Shown here: one piece after another, positions 1-8,246 of the stretch
Numbering within the stretch: position 1 is the stretch's first letter
Layout: every line of letters begins with the position of its first letter
Assembly (NCBI GenBank): GCA_021568835.1
Contig: JAKGSH010000010.1
Location: 1-64,000 of the forward strand
Length of the DNA: 64,000 bases
Direction of reading: 5' to 3'
Source of the DNA: Streptomyces sp. Tue 6430
GTDB taxonomy: Bacteria; Actinomycetota; Actinomycetes; Streptomycetales; Streptomycetaceae
The notes under the pieces: generated by a model
Databases searched by the model: none
Told to the model about the DNA's origin: nothing
Seen by the model: the letters and a program-made list of their open reading frames with translations, nothing else
Program-made: the position numbers and the translations under genes

Positions 1-435
1 GCCCTTGACGACCCGGGACTTGGAGGTGAAGGACGCGGCGAACACCGACTGGGTGGCCACCGGACCCTCCTCGCCGGCCTCCAGGTCGACGGCGTCGGTG
101 ATGATGCCGGAGGCGGTGCGCAGCGCCAGCCGGGCGGCGATCTCCTTGCCCTCCGCGGAGGACGACAGCAGCACCGCGGCCGGGGACACGGCCTCGACGG
201 CGGCCTGGAGCGCGTCGACCTTCGGCACGACCAGGTAGTCGGCGTACTCGGACGCTTCGTGGGTCAGGACCTTGACCGCGCCGTGCTCGGCGAGGACGGC
301 GGCGGTGTCGGCGGCGCCGTTGCCCAGGGCCACGGCGACCGGCTCGCCGATACGGCGGGCCAGGGTCAGCAGCTCCAGGGTGGGCTTGCGGACGGCACCG
401 TCCACGTGGTCGACGTAGACGAGGACTTCAGCCAT
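1..435 (-). CDS. etfA: Electron transfer flavoprotein subunit alpha, N-terminal part
   Basis: Minus-strand frame opening at ATG 435 and running off the left edge of the window; about 145 N-terminal residues are visible. They begin MAEVLVYVDHVDGAVRKPTL and follow the EtfA N-terminal domain (LELLTLARRIGEPVAVAL, then AAVLLSSSAEGKEIAARLA). EtfA binds FAD and, with EtfB, passes electrons from acyl-CoA and related dehydrogenases to the membrane quinone pool. It lies 49 bases downstream of etfB on the same strand, the usual etfB-etfA order. The FAD-binding C-terminal domain is outside the window, so its integrity cannot be judged. Confidence 0.93.
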   Translation of the reverse strand, partial: MAEVLVYVDHVDGAVRKPTLELLTLARRIGEPVAVALGNGAADTAAVLAEHGAVKVLTHEASEYADYLVVPKVDALQAAVEAVSPAAVLLSSSAEGKEIAARLALRTASGIITDAVDLEAGEEGPVATQSVFAASFTSKSRVVKG

Positions 436-484
436 GGGATTGCTCTCCTGCGAAACGAAGTTGAGGGCGGTCGGCGAGCGGGGC

Positions 485-1273
485 TCAGATGAACTTCTGG
501 CCCGCCAGGAACTCGGCGAGCTGCTTGCCGCCCTCGCCCTCGTCCTTGACGATCGTGCCGGCGGTGCGGGCCGGACGGGCGGTCGCGGACTCGACCTTGG
601 TCCAGGCGCCCTCCAGGCCGACCTCGTCGGCCTCGATGTCGAGGTCGGACAGGTCCCAGGACTGAACCGGCTTCTTCTTGGCGGCCATGATGCCCTTGAA
701 GGACGGGTAACGGGCCTCGCCGGACTGGTCGGTGACCGACACGACGGCCGGCAGGGAGGCCTCGAGCTGCTCCGAGGCGGTGTCGCCGTCGCGGCGGCCC
801 TTGACGATGCCGTCCTCGACGGAGACCTCGGACAGCAGGGAGACCTGCGGGACGCCGAGGCGCTCGGCCACCAGGGCCGGGACGACGCCCATGGTGCCGT
901 CGGTGGAGGCCATGCCGGAGACGACCAGGTCGTAGCCGGCCTTCTCGATCGCCTTGGCCAGCACCAGGGAGGTGCCGATGGCGTCGGTGCCGTGCAGGTC
1001 GTCGTCCTCGACGTGGATCGCCTTGTCGGCGCCCATGGACAGGGCCTTGCGCAGCGCGTCCTTGGCGTCCTCGGGGCCCACCGTCAGGACGGTGACCTCG
1101 ACGTCGTCGTCGGAGTTCTCGGAGATCTGCAGCGCCTGCTCGACCGCGTACTCGTCGAGCTCGGAGAGCAGACCGTCCACGTCGTCCCGGTCGACGGTCA
1201 GGTCATCGGCGAAGTGCCGGTCGCCAGTGGCGTCGGGCACGTACTTCACAGTGACAACGATCCTCAAGCTCAC
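485..1273 (-). CDS. etfB: Electron transfer flavoprotein subunit beta
   Basis: 262 aa, normal EtfB length. It starts with GTG at 1273, preceded by a GTAGGAG ribosome site, and opens MSLRIVVTVKYVPDATGD. EtfB hallmarks are present: LLSELDEYAVEQAL in the N-terminal part, a nucleotide-binding stretch (MGADKAIHVEDD, DLVVSGMASTDGTMG) and the recognition-loop region SFKGIMAAKKKP. EtfB binds AMP and docks partner dehydrogenases. It is first in an etfB-etfA transcription unit. The 5' leader contains a small hairpin (1304-1323), and a dyad lies further upstream (1406-1424). Confidence 0.95.
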   Translation of the reverse strand: MSLRIVVTVKYVPDATGDRHFADDLTVDRDDVDGLLSELDEYAVEQALQISENSDDDVEVTVLTVGPEDAKDALRKALSMGADKAIHVEDDDLHGTDAIGTSLVLAKAIEKAGYDLVVSGMASTDGTMGVVPALVAERLGVPQVSLLSEVSVEDGIVKGRRDGDTASEQLEASLPAVVSVTDQSGEARYPSFKGIMAAKKKPVQSWDLSDLDIEADEVGLEGAWTKVESATARPARTAGTIVKDEGEGGKQLAEFLAGQKFI

Positions 1274-1303
1274 GCCGGCTCTCCTACTGCATCGTCAGTT
1301 CTG

Positions 1304-1323
1304 GCTGCCTTCTTTCAGGCAGC
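1304..1323 (-). other. Hairpin in the etfB 5' leader
   Basis: GCTGCCT (1304-1310) and AGGCAGC (1317-1323) pair perfectly around a 6-base loop, about 30 bases upstream of the etfB start. It could be an mRNA-stability or attenuation element. There is no direct evidence of function. Confidence 0.35.
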
Positions 1324-1405
1324 ATAGGCGCCACAAGCGGCCGATCCCGATCGGGGCGGCCTGCGTCCCCGAACGAAATATTACTCACCAGTACACCCAG
1401 TTCCC

Positions 1406-1424
1406 GCTCGCTAAGCAAGCGCTT
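1406..1424. promoter_or_regulatory. Palindrome upstream of etfB
   Basis: On the + strand 1406-1420 reads GCTCGCTAAGCAAGC, an imperfect 15-bp dyad (6 of 7 arm positions pair). It overlaps a perfect AAGCGCTT core at 1417-1424. It sits about 135 bases upstream of the etfB start, in an operator-like position. The binding factor is unknown. The 11-mer AAAGCGCTTGC (minus strand) recurs upstream of the pectate lyase at 32247-32257. Confidence 0.35.
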
Positions 1425-1491
1425 TGAACTGTGACCTCCGCAACGCAGCGTAACCGGAACCGGACGGCTCCGCGGGCGCGACCGGAGGTGA

Positions 1492-2000
1492 TCAATCCCG
1501 CAGAGCCGTGAACCGCCCCTGGTGGTAGAGCAACGGGCGGCCCGCGCCCGCGGGATCGCCCAGGACGACCTCGGCGAGGACGATCCGGTGGTCGCCGGCG
1601 GGCACGCGCGCGACGACCCGGCACACCAGCCAGGCCAGCACGCCGTCGAGGACGGGAACACCCTCCGGCCCCTCGCGCCAGGACGTCGGCGCGCCGAACC
1701 GGTCCGCGCCGCTGCGCGCGAAGGTGGCGGCCAGTTCGTGCTGGTGCTCGCCGAGTATGTGCACGCCGACATGGTCGGCTTCCGAGATCGCAGGCCAGCT
1801 GGAGGCGCCGGTGCCGACGCCGAAGGACAGCATCGGCGGCTCCGCGGAGACGGAGGTGAGCGAGGTGGCGGTGAAGCCGACCGGTCCGGTCCCGCCGGGC
1901 GCCGTGATCACGGCCACGCCGGCCGCGTGGCGGCGGAAGACGGAGCGCAGCAGGTCGGGGAGGCGATCTGGGCGGTACGGAGTTCGGGCGTGGCCGTCAT
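1492..2000 (-). CDS. Flavin reductase domain protein (one frame break)
   Basis: About 169 aa after repair. FMN-binding split-barrel flavin reductase of the HpaC/DIM6-NTAB type: LRSVFRRHAAGVAVIT, GPVGFTATSLTSVS and PPMLSFGVG are typical flavin-binding segments. It reduces FMN/FAD with NAD(P)H for a partner monooxygenase. ATG 2000 gives MTATPELRTAQIAS. One base is then missing near 1955 (TCCCCGAC should be TCCCCCGAC) before the conserved DLLRSVFRRH frame resumes. Only the portion from 1917 is readable without repair. A leader peptide (2051-2131) precedes it on the same strand by 50 bases, which hints at sulfur- or cysteine-linked control. Confidence 0.8.
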
Positions 2001-2050
2001 GGAGTCGTCCTGGTCCTTGTGCCGGAGGTGATGTGCGGATGCGTGGCTGC

Positions 2051-2131
2051 TCAACGGCTCGGACAGCACGCGCTCGCGGTGCGGACGAGGTCGACGTGCA
2101 CCCGTCCGTGGAGAAGGAGTTCCTCAGGCAT
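2051..2131 (-). CDS. Putative cysteine-containing leader peptide, 26 aa
   Basis: A short ORF, ATG 2131 to TGA 2051, encodes MPEELLLHGRVHVDLVRTAS followed by ACCPSR. The R-x-HVDL-x-R-x-x-S-A-x-C pattern is the signature of small actinobacterial 'putative leader peptides' found ahead of sulfur-metabolism genes; the adjacent Cys-Cys codons are TGC TGT. It lies 50 bases upstream of the flavin reductase start and 82 bases beyond the thioredoxin stop, all on the minus strand. Inference: ribosome stalling at the Cys codons could couple expression of the flavin reductase to cysteine supply. I see no obvious terminator stem between it and the gene. Confidence 0.7.
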   Translation of the reverse strand: MPEELLLHGRVHVDLVRTASACCPSR

Positions 2132-2213
2132 ACGGTCAGGCTGACGATAGGTGGCGCGTGCAGTCAAGTACGTCCCGACATCCGGGAGCGGGTTCACCGC
2201 CGGCCGCACGGAC

Positions 2214-2642
2214 TCACACCGCCTCGCCCAGGGCCGCGATGACGTCGGCCTTGCGGGGCTGCCCGGTGGCGCGGCGCACGATGTGGCCGTCGGCGTCCAG
2301 CACCAGCACGGTCGGGGTCCTGAGCACGGCGAGTTCCCGGACGAGGTCGAGGTGCGCCTCGGCGTCGATCTCGATGTGGGCCACCCCGGGGACCAGGTCC
2401 GCCACCTCGCCCAGGATCCGGCGGGTCGCCCGGCAGGGGGCACAGAAGGCGCTGGAGAACTGCACGAGCGTGGCCCGCTCACCGAGTTCGCCGCCCAGCC
2501 GGTCGGCCCCGAGCCGCTGTCCTTCGTCGCGCCCGCGCACGCGCACCCTCCCGTTCCGCCGCCGGTGCAGCACTCCGTAGGCGCTCGCCGCCGCGAGCAC
2601 CGCCACGCACACCACGAGTCCGGTCATCATCCGCACCAGCAT
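2214..2642 (-). CDS. Membrane-anchored thioredoxin family protein
   Basis: 142 aa. One N-terminal membrane segment (about residues 4-24, MMTGLVVCVAVLAAASAYGV) is followed by a basic stretch and a thioredoxin fold with redox motif C-A-P-C (FSSAFCAPCRATRRIL) and the cis-proline segment LRTPTVLVLD. It is probably exported and tethered, acting on extracytoplasmic disulfides or supplying a neighbouring reductase. It is divergent from the DUF4395 gene, a pairing common in Streptomyces. On the minus strand it is followed by the leader peptide and flavin reductase. Start ATG 2642 is the first in frame. Confidence 0.85.
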   Translation of the reverse strand: MLVRMMTGLVVCVAVLAAASAYGVLHRRRNGRVRVRGRDEGQRLGADRLGGELGERATLVQFSSAFCAPCRATRRILGEVADLVPGVAHIEIDAEAHLDLVRELAVLRTPTVLVLDADGHIVRRATGQPRKADVIAALGEAV

Positions 2643-2703
2643 TCATCAGACTGCAAAGATTCCCGCCTCCCTCCTGCCCCCGCCGTTGCGGAATGCTTGA
2701 TTC

Positions 2704-3120
2704 ATGGACATCGATGCGAGAGGGCCGCGGTTCGGGGCGGCCGTCACGACCGTCGTGCTGGCGGTCGTACTGATCACCCGGAGCCCCTGGCTGCTGGCCT
2801 GGCAGACGCTGGCGTTCGCGCTCGGCGCGGCCGGCGGGGTCGGGCGCTCACCGTACGGCTGGGCCTTCCGGGTGGCCGTCCGTCCGAAGCTGGGGCCGCC
2901 CACCGCCTTCGAGGCGCCGCAGCCGCCGCGGTTCGCGCAGGCCGTGGGACTGGCCTTCGCGGGCCTGGGCCTGATCGGTTTCACGCTCGGCCCGCAGTGG
3001 CTCGGCCTGGCGGCGACGGGGGCGGCGCTCGCGGCGGCGTTCCTCAATGCCGCTTTCGGGTACTGCCTGGGCTGCGAGATGTACCTGCTCGTACGGCGGG
3101 TCACGGTACGAGCGGAGTAA
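2704..3120 (+). CDS. DUF4395 integral membrane protein
   Basis: 138 aa with about four hydrophobic segments (residues 13-30, 33-45, 82-95 and 98-118). The family signature sits near the C-terminus: AAFGYCLGCEMYLLVRR, with a CxGCE motif. The function of DUF4395 is not established. The frequent neighbourhood with thioredoxin or rhodanese genes suggests thiol or sulfur chemistry at the membrane, and here it is divergent from a membrane thioredoxin. Start ATG 2704 gives MDIDARGPRFGAAVTTVV. Confidence 0.88.
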   Translation: MDIDARGPRFGAAVTTVVLAVVLITRSPWLLAWQTLAFALGAAGGVGRSPYGWAFRVAVRPKLGPPTAFEAPQPPRFAQAVGLAFAGLGLIGFTLGPQWLGLAATGAALAAAFLNAAFGYCLGCEMYLLVRRVTVRAE

Positions 3121-3311
3121 AGAAGATCTAAAAGTCCGAGGTGGACCACGGGAGGCGGACGTGACGAGAATCTCGCGGCCGACGGGCACCAGGACTGGCT
3201 ACCCGGCCGTTCTTCGGGCACGATCTGCGAGATGCCGTAAACCTACGGCTGCGTAACTTTGCCGCCGGGGAGCCGCTCCCGGGCAGAGATCAGGAAGGGT
3301 TCGCGCCGCCC

Positions 3312-4040
3312 ATGGCAGAGCTTGTCTACCGTCCCGTCGTCGGCCTCGCCCAGACGCTGTTCAAGGTCTGGGATCTCAAGATCGACTGCAAGGGGTCGGA
3401 GAACATCCCGCGCTCGGGCGGAGCCGTGCTGGTGAGCAACCACATCAGCTACCTCGACTTCATCTTCAACGGCCTCGCGGCGCTCCCGCAGAAACGCCTC
3501 GTCCGCTTCATGGCGAAGGAGTCCGTCTTCCGCCACAAGGTCTCCGGCCCGCTGATGCGCGGCATGAAGCACATCCCGGTGGACCGCGAGCAGGGCGAGG
3601 CGGCCTACGCGCACGCCCTGGACTCGCTGCGCTCCGGCGAGATCGTCGGCGTCTTCCCCGAGGCCACCATCTCGGAGTCCTTCACGCTCAAGTCCTTCAA
3701 GTCGGGCGCCGCGCGGCTGGCCCAGGAGGCGGGCGTGCCCCTGGTGCCGATGGCCGTGTGGGGGACGCAGCGGCTGTGGACCAAGGGCCACCCGCGCAAC
3801 TTCAAGCGCAGCCACACCCCGATCACCATGCGGGTCGGCGAGGCCCTGGAGGCGTCCCGCGACAAGTACGCGGGCGCCCTGACCCGGCAGCTGCGCGAGC
3901 GGGTCCAGGAGCTGCTGGAGGCCGCCCAGCGCGCCTACCCGGTCCGTCCCAAGGACGCGAGCGACACCTGGTGGATGCCGGCCCACCTGGGCGGCACGGC
4001 GCCGACCCCGGAGCAGGTCCGCGCGGCCGAGACCCGCTGA
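3312..4040 (+). CDS. plsC: 1-acyl-sn-glycerol-3-phosphate acyltransferase
   Basis: 242 aa. The PlsC acyltransferase motifs are in order: NHISYLD (HX4D catalytic dyad, residues about 40-46), the phosphate-binding FPEATIS region and a later VPMAVWGTQRLW segment. It transfers the second acyl chain to lysophosphatidic acid at the membrane in phospholipid synthesis. Start ATG 3312 follows AGGAAGGG at 3291-3298. The 190-base upstream gap contains no gene. Confidence 0.92.
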   Translation: MAELVYRPVVGLAQTLFKVWDLKIDCKGSENIPRSGGAVLVSNHISYLDFIFNGLAALPQKRLVRFMAKESVFRHKVSGPLMRGMKHIPVDREQGEAAYAHALDSLRSGEIVGVFPEATISESFTLKSFKSGAARLAQEAGVPLVPMAVWGTQRLWTKGHPRNFKRSHTPITMRVGEALEASRDKYAGALTRQLRERVQELLEAAQRAYPVRPKDASDTWWMPAHLGGTAPTPEQVRAAETR

Positions 4041-4205
4041 CCCCCGCCTCCGCCCCCATCCCCGCACCCGCACCCGCACCCGCTCCAGGGGAGCGGCCCG
4101 GCAGCCGATAGGGTCCCGGCGAGGAACCGGAAGCCCGGTGTCCGTGGTCCGCCCGGTGCGGCCATCGGCAGGGCTTCGTCTGCCGGACGCGCTACGGGGG
4201 CGAGG

Positions 4206-5225
4206 ATGCGGCGCTGGATCAAGGTGTCGGTGGCGGCTGTGCTGGTGCTCGGCCTGGGCGGCTGGATCGCCCGACCCTATGCCGCCGAGTGGTGGACGAT
4301 CCGCACGGCGTGTGACGGGCTGCTGCCCGGCGACGCCGTGCGCGATCTGCTCCCCGAGGACGCCCGGGTGGTGGACGCCGCGTCGGGCGGAGTGGAGGCG
4401 CTCGGCGACTACGGCTGCGAGGTCACCGTCGAGGACGACGACAGCAGGAACTGGTGGCTGCTGAGCTTCGGCGCCTACACCCTGCGCGACGACCAGGACC
4501 GGGTGTTGATGCAGGCCTTCCCGCAGCACGGCCTCGAGCCGCAGGCGGCGATGCCCGAGGGCCTGCCCGGGTTCATCGGCCGCTTCAACACCCTCACGTT
4601 CCTCATGCCCTGCCCGGACCTGGGCAGGGACGCGGACGGACGGCAGCGCAAGATGCTGGTCAGCGCCGCGATCAGCCAGCTTGCCCCGTGGCGTCAGCCG
4701 GCCTCCTTCGAGGTGGCCGTCGCCTTCGCCAACTCCGCCTCGAAGCGGCTGGGTTGTGGCGCGCAGCCGCTGAAGGCCCCGAAGGGGGTCAGCCCGGCCG
4801 ACACCGAGAAGAACGAGCAGAAGCCGGTTCCGCTCGCCGCCGCCCGTGACACCCCCTGCGGCTGGCCGGCCGACGCGGGGCTGCCGGACCCGGCGCACTG
4901 GAAGGTCGGCGTCCAGCTCGACGACGCGGCACCGACCGGTACCTGCGACGTCACCCTCGGGAAAGAGTTCACCCATGACGGCACGAAGCGGATGGACTTC
5001 GTCGCCTGGTTCGGTGACTGGAGCACCCGCTTCGTGACCGAGGATCACCTCCTCAGCCCCGCGCTGACGGCGAGCGCCCGCTGCGGCGGTGAAGCCGCCC
5101 ACTTCGCACTCGACGCCTCCAAGGACATCCCGGGTGTCGACGCGGCGAAGCGACGGGCGCTGCTGGACGCCTTCGTCAAGGCCCAGACTGAACGGCGGGG
5201 CTGCACGGACTTCACCGCCGGCTGA
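4206..5225 (+). CDS. Membrane-anchored hypothetical protein
   Basis: 339 aa. An N-terminal signal anchor (MRRWIKVSVAAVLVLGLGGW) is followed by an extracellular region with six or more cysteines (near residues 38, 62, 138, 184 and 213, with later ones near the C-terminus), suggesting disulfides. I recognise no catalytic motif. Two similar halves are possible, since both have a 'C...LPD..D....V' pattern. It is convergent with the small gene ending at 5236, only 10 bases away. Real coding is supported by the clean frame and codon use; the function is unknown. Confidence 0.75.
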   Translation: MRRWIKVSVAAVLVLGLGGWIARPYAAEWWTIRTACDGLLPGDAVRDLLPEDARVVDAASGGVEALGDYGCEVTVEDDDSRNWWLLSFGAYTLRDDQDRVLMQAFPQHGLEPQAAMPEGLPGFIGRFNTLTFLMPCPDLGRDADGRQRKMLVSAAISQLAPWRQPASFEVAVAFANSASKRLGCGAQPLKAPKGVSPADTEKNEQKPVPLAAARDTPCGWPADAGLPDPAHWKVGVQLDDAAPTGTCDVTLGKEFTHDGTKRMDFVAWFGDWSTRFVTEDHLLSPALTASARCGGEAAHFALDASKDIPGVDAAKRRALLDAFVKAQTERRGCTDFTAG

Positions 5226-5235
5226 CGCCCGGAGC

Positions 5236-5439
5236 TCACCGGGTCATCCAGAGCGCCCGTACGTAGCGGTTGTCGACGACCTGCCGCAGGGCAAGGGCGC
5301 GTGCCGCCGGAATCCGACGGGCCGCGGCCCAGGCGTCCAGCACCGTGTTCAGCTGGTGCCGGGCGTCCATGAGGTCCTCGTCCGCCCGGCCCGAGGGCCT
5401 GCGCGCGGCGATGGAGGCCATCGGCGGCCGACTGGTCAC
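5236..5439 (-). CDS. Small hypothetical protein, 67 aa, translationally coupled
   Basis: GTG 5439 has a strong GGGGAGGAG ribosome site a few bases upstream. The product, starting VTSRPPMASIAARRPSG, is Arg/Ala-rich with a predicted helix (DARHQLNTVLDAWAAARR). If one G is restored in the preceding gene, that gene stops with a TGA overlapping this GTG (GTGA), the coupling pattern used elsewhere in the window. No family is recognised. The alternative is that it is simply the C-terminal tail of the preceding gene. Confidence 0.6.
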   Translation of the reverse strand: MTSRPPMASIAARRPSGRADEDLMDARHQLNTVLDAWAAARRIPAARALALRQVVDNRYVRALWMTR

Positions 5440-6460
5440 CTGCTCCTCCCCGCGAGGTAGACGCCGGGGTGTACCGGCGTACGGCGGCGTCGAAGGCGGT
5501 GACGTCGGGGATGGTGCCGTTGCGGGCGTGGATCGACCGGTACGCCATCAGGGCGCCGATGCGGTCCGTCATGTGCTCGATGTCGCTGTCGACCCAGTAG
5601 GTCTGCGGAGAGTGGTACTCGCCCTTGCTCGGCTTCGGGTGGTAGCCGGAGTCACGGCCCTGTCCGTCGAGCCGCTCCAGGTAGTAGGCGAACCAGGCGC
5701 GCTCGGCGGCGTAGAGGATCGCGAACGCCCTCGGGTCCTTGGCGAGTTCGGCGAGCAGGTCCTCCGGGTCGGCGGCGGGATGGCCGTGGGCGAAGTCGGC
5801 GTGAGACTCACCGGGTGCGAGGAAACGGCCGTACTTCGTCCAGCCCTCGCCGTCCGGACGGGCCGACTCGGCGGGTACGGCGGGCAGGTCGGCGTCGTCG
5901 TCGATGCCGAGGTACCGGTGGTGGTCGACGACGTACTGGGCGAGCACGCGGGCGACGCCGGGTGCCATGCCGTCGGGCAGTTCGACGTCGTCCAGGACGG
6001 CGACCACCGCGAAAGCGGCGCGGGCCTGGGCGAGGGTGTGCGGCACGTCGTCGCCGACGGCACGGGTGGCCGCGTCCACGACCGCGCCGAGCACCTCTCC
6101 GCCGTCGCCGCAGGGGTGTTCGTGCACGAGGAGCGCGTGCACGGCGTCGAGGCGCCGCAGGTCGTCGCCCGGGTCGAGGGCGCGGGTCGCGGCCGCGGGG
6201 TTCCCGGCGAGGGCGCGGGTGGCGGCGGGGATCTCCCGGCAGGGCGGGCCGTCGTCGGAGCCCGCGAGCACCAGGGGCACGGTGACACCGGTGGCCACCA
6301 GGACGAGGGCGACGGCGGAGACGAGCAGCCGGTGCCTCTTCCATCGGCCGGGGAGGGTCGGTGGCGCGGGGTCCGCAAGCTGCCCGGCCTCCTGACGCAG
6401 GTCGCCGTCCCCGTCCACATCGGCCTCCCGGGCCTCCCTGGCCTCTCCCCCATCGCGCAT
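5436..6460 (-). CDS. Single-pass membrane hypothetical protein (frame break near the 3' end)
   Basis: About 341 aa after repair. ATG 6460 (MRDGGEAREAREADVDGDGD) starts an acidic cytoplasmic tail of about 45 residues. A membrane helix follows (LLVSAVALVLVATGVTVPLV), then a long external region rich in Asp, His and Tyr. No known domain is recognised. Near 5447 one G in a GGGG run appears to be missing; restoring it gives a TGA at 5436-5438 overlapping the next GTG. It lies 46 bases downstream of the transglutaminase-like gene on the same strand, so the three probably form one operon. Confidence 0.65.
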
Positions 6461-6506
6461 GCCGGGGAGGTTAGCGACCGCGACCGGCCTGGTGTGCGGC
6501 GGGGTG

Positions 6507-7079
6507 TCACAAGGAGGTGGGGAGCGTCCTCCAGAGGTGGGGGCGGTCGGGGGCGGCCCGGAGCGCGCGCAGGACGGGCGGGGGCGGCGCGGCGTACAGG
6601 ACGGGGTGGTCGCGCTCCCCGACGGCGGGGTCGGGGCGGAAGGCCAGTCGCTCGCCGTCCAGGGAGAACCGGGCGTCCACTCCGGGCTTGTTGCCGCGGG
6701 GGTCCTGGCGGTGCCAGGCGCCGTCGAAGCGGACGGCGACCAGCCCGTGGACCACACCGAACGTCTGGTAGCACAGGGCGGTCGGGATGTCCTCGGCGCG
6801 CAGCAGCGCGGCCAGCGCGTGGGCCTTGGCGTAGCAGATGCCCGTGCGCAGCTCCAGCACGTCGGAGGCGCGCCAGGTGACCCGGAGATCGCCGGAGTCC
6901 TGGGAGTGGGGGATGGTGTCCCGTACGAACTCGAAGGCCGCCCGCGCATAGGAATACGAGTCGTCCGCCCCCTTCGCCAACCGCGCGGCGGTGTCCCGCA
7001 CCAGGGGATGGTGGTGGTCGATGACCTCGTCGGCGGCCAAGTACGCGGACAGGTCAGGGTTTTCCTGGATCAGCTGCAT
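6507..7079 (-). CDS. Transglutaminase-like domain protein
   Basis: About 190 aa. Transglutaminase core: catalytic Cys in RTGICYAKAHALAALLRA, then His in GVVHGLVAVRFDGAWH and a following acidic residue (DPRGN). Bacterial members act as peptidases or cross-linkers of unknown substrate. The frame is open to 7106, but ATG 7079 (MQLIQENPDLSAYL) matches the family start better. It is the first gene of a minus-strand set with the two hypothetical genes downstream. Confidence 0.85.
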   Translation of the reverse strand: MQLIQENPDLSAYLAADEVIDHHHPLVRDTAARLAKGADDSYSYARAAFEFVRDTIPHSQDSGDLRVTWRASDVLELRTGICYAKAHALAALLRAEDIPTALCYQTFGVVHGLVAVRFDGAWHRQDPRGNKPGVDARFSLDGERLAFRPDPAVGERDHPVLYAAPPPPVLRALRAAPDRPHLWRTLPTSL

Positions 7080-7175
7080 GCCGGGAGAGCATAGGAACGC
7101 GATCACCCGAACGTCAATTACTTTTCAGGTGACCGCATACCTATGCGGGATGCGCGCTTGCTGTCGCGCTCGCCT

Positions 7176-8246
7176 CTAGCGGGCCATCTCCTCCTTGAGC
7201 GCCGCCAGGAAGGCGTCGACGTCCTCCTCCGTGGTGTCGAAGGAGCACATCCAGCGCACCACTCCGGCCGGCTCGTCCCAGAAGTAGAAGCGGAACCGCT
7301 TCTGGAGGCGCTCGCCCACGTCGTGCGGCAGCCGGGCGAAGACGCCGTTGGCCTGCACGGGATAAAGGATCTCCACCCCGTGCACCGCGCGCACGCCCTC
7401 GGCCAGCCGCTGCGCCATCTCGTTGGCGTGCCGGGCGTTGCGCAGCCAGAGGTCCTTGGCCAGCAGGGCCTCCAACTGCACCGACACGAACCGCATCTTG
7501 GAGGCGAGCTGCATGGACAGCTTGCGCAGGTGCTTCATGTGGGAGACGGCGTCCTGGTCGATCACCACGACCGCCTCGCCGAACAGCGCGCCGTTCTTCG
7601 TCCCGCCGAGCGAGAGGATGTCGACGCCGACCGCGTTGGTGAACGTGCGCATCGGCACGTCCAGGGAGGCGGCCGCGTTGGCGATGCGGGAGCCGTCCAG
7701 GTGCACCTTCATGCCGTGCGCGTGGGCGTGCTCGCAGATCGCGCGGATCTCGGCGGGCGTGTACAGGGTGCCCAGCTCGGTGCTCTGGGTGATCGAGACG
7801 ACCTGCGGCATCGCCCGGTGCTCGTCCTCCCAGCCGAACGCCTGCCGGTCGATCAGCTCGGGGGTGAGCTTGCCGTCCGGCGTCGCGACGGTGAGCAGCT
7901 TCAGGCCGCCCATGCGCTCCGGTGCACCGCCCTCGTCCACGTTGATGTGGGCGCTCTCGGCGCAGATCACCGCGCCCCAGCGGTCGGTGACCGCCTGGAG
8001 CGCGACGACGTTGGCACCGGTGCCGTTGAAGACCGGGAAGGCCTCCGCGGTCGGCCCGAAGTGGCCGCGGACGATCCGCTGGAGGTTCTCGGTGTAGTCG
8101 TCCTCGCCGTAGGCGACCTGGTGGCCGCCGTTGGCCAGGGCCAGGGCGGCCATCACCTCCGGGTGGGCGCCGGCGTAGTTGTCGCTGGCGAAACCGCGGA
8201 CCTCCGGGTCGTGATGACGACGCGCGTCGGTCCTGGGTGGGTTCAC
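7176..8246 (-). CDS. ltaE: Low-specificity L-threonine aldolase
   Basis: 356 aa PLP enzyme that cleaves L-threonine/allo-threonine to glycine and acetaldehyde. The fold-type I signature is clear: RGFASDNYAGAHPEVM at the N-terminus, HLDGSRIANAA, and the PLP lysine in ILSLGGTKNGALFG. Start GTG 8246 (VNPPRTDARRHHDP) overlaps the stop of the preceding SDR gene as GTGA. The frame is open further upstream, but that part is out-of-frame SDR sequence. It is the last gene of a three-gene operon. Confidence 0.92.
   Translation of the reverse strand: MNPPRTDARRHHDPEVRGFASDNYAGAHPEVMAALALANGGHQVAYGEDDYTENLQRIVRGHFGPTAEAFPVFNGTGANVVALQAVTDRWGAVICAESAHINVDEGGAPERMGGLKLLTVATPDGKLTPELIDRQAFGWEDEHRAMPQVVSITQSTELGTLYTPAEIRAICEHAHAHGMKVHLDGSRIANAAASLDVPMRTFTNAVGVDILSLGGTKNGALFGEAVVVIDQDAVSHMKHLRKLSMQLASKMRFVSVQLEALLAKDLWLRNARHANEMAQRLAEGVRAVHGVEILYPVQANGVFARLPHDVGERLQKRFRFYFWDEPAGVVRWMCSFDTTEEDVDAFLAALKEEMAR

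Noticed and set aside
3243..5102. 619-aa minus-strand open frame over plsC and the hypothetical gene
   Set aside because: It is the antisense shadow of two well-supported + strand genes, with Arg/Gly/His-rich composition and no ribosome site.
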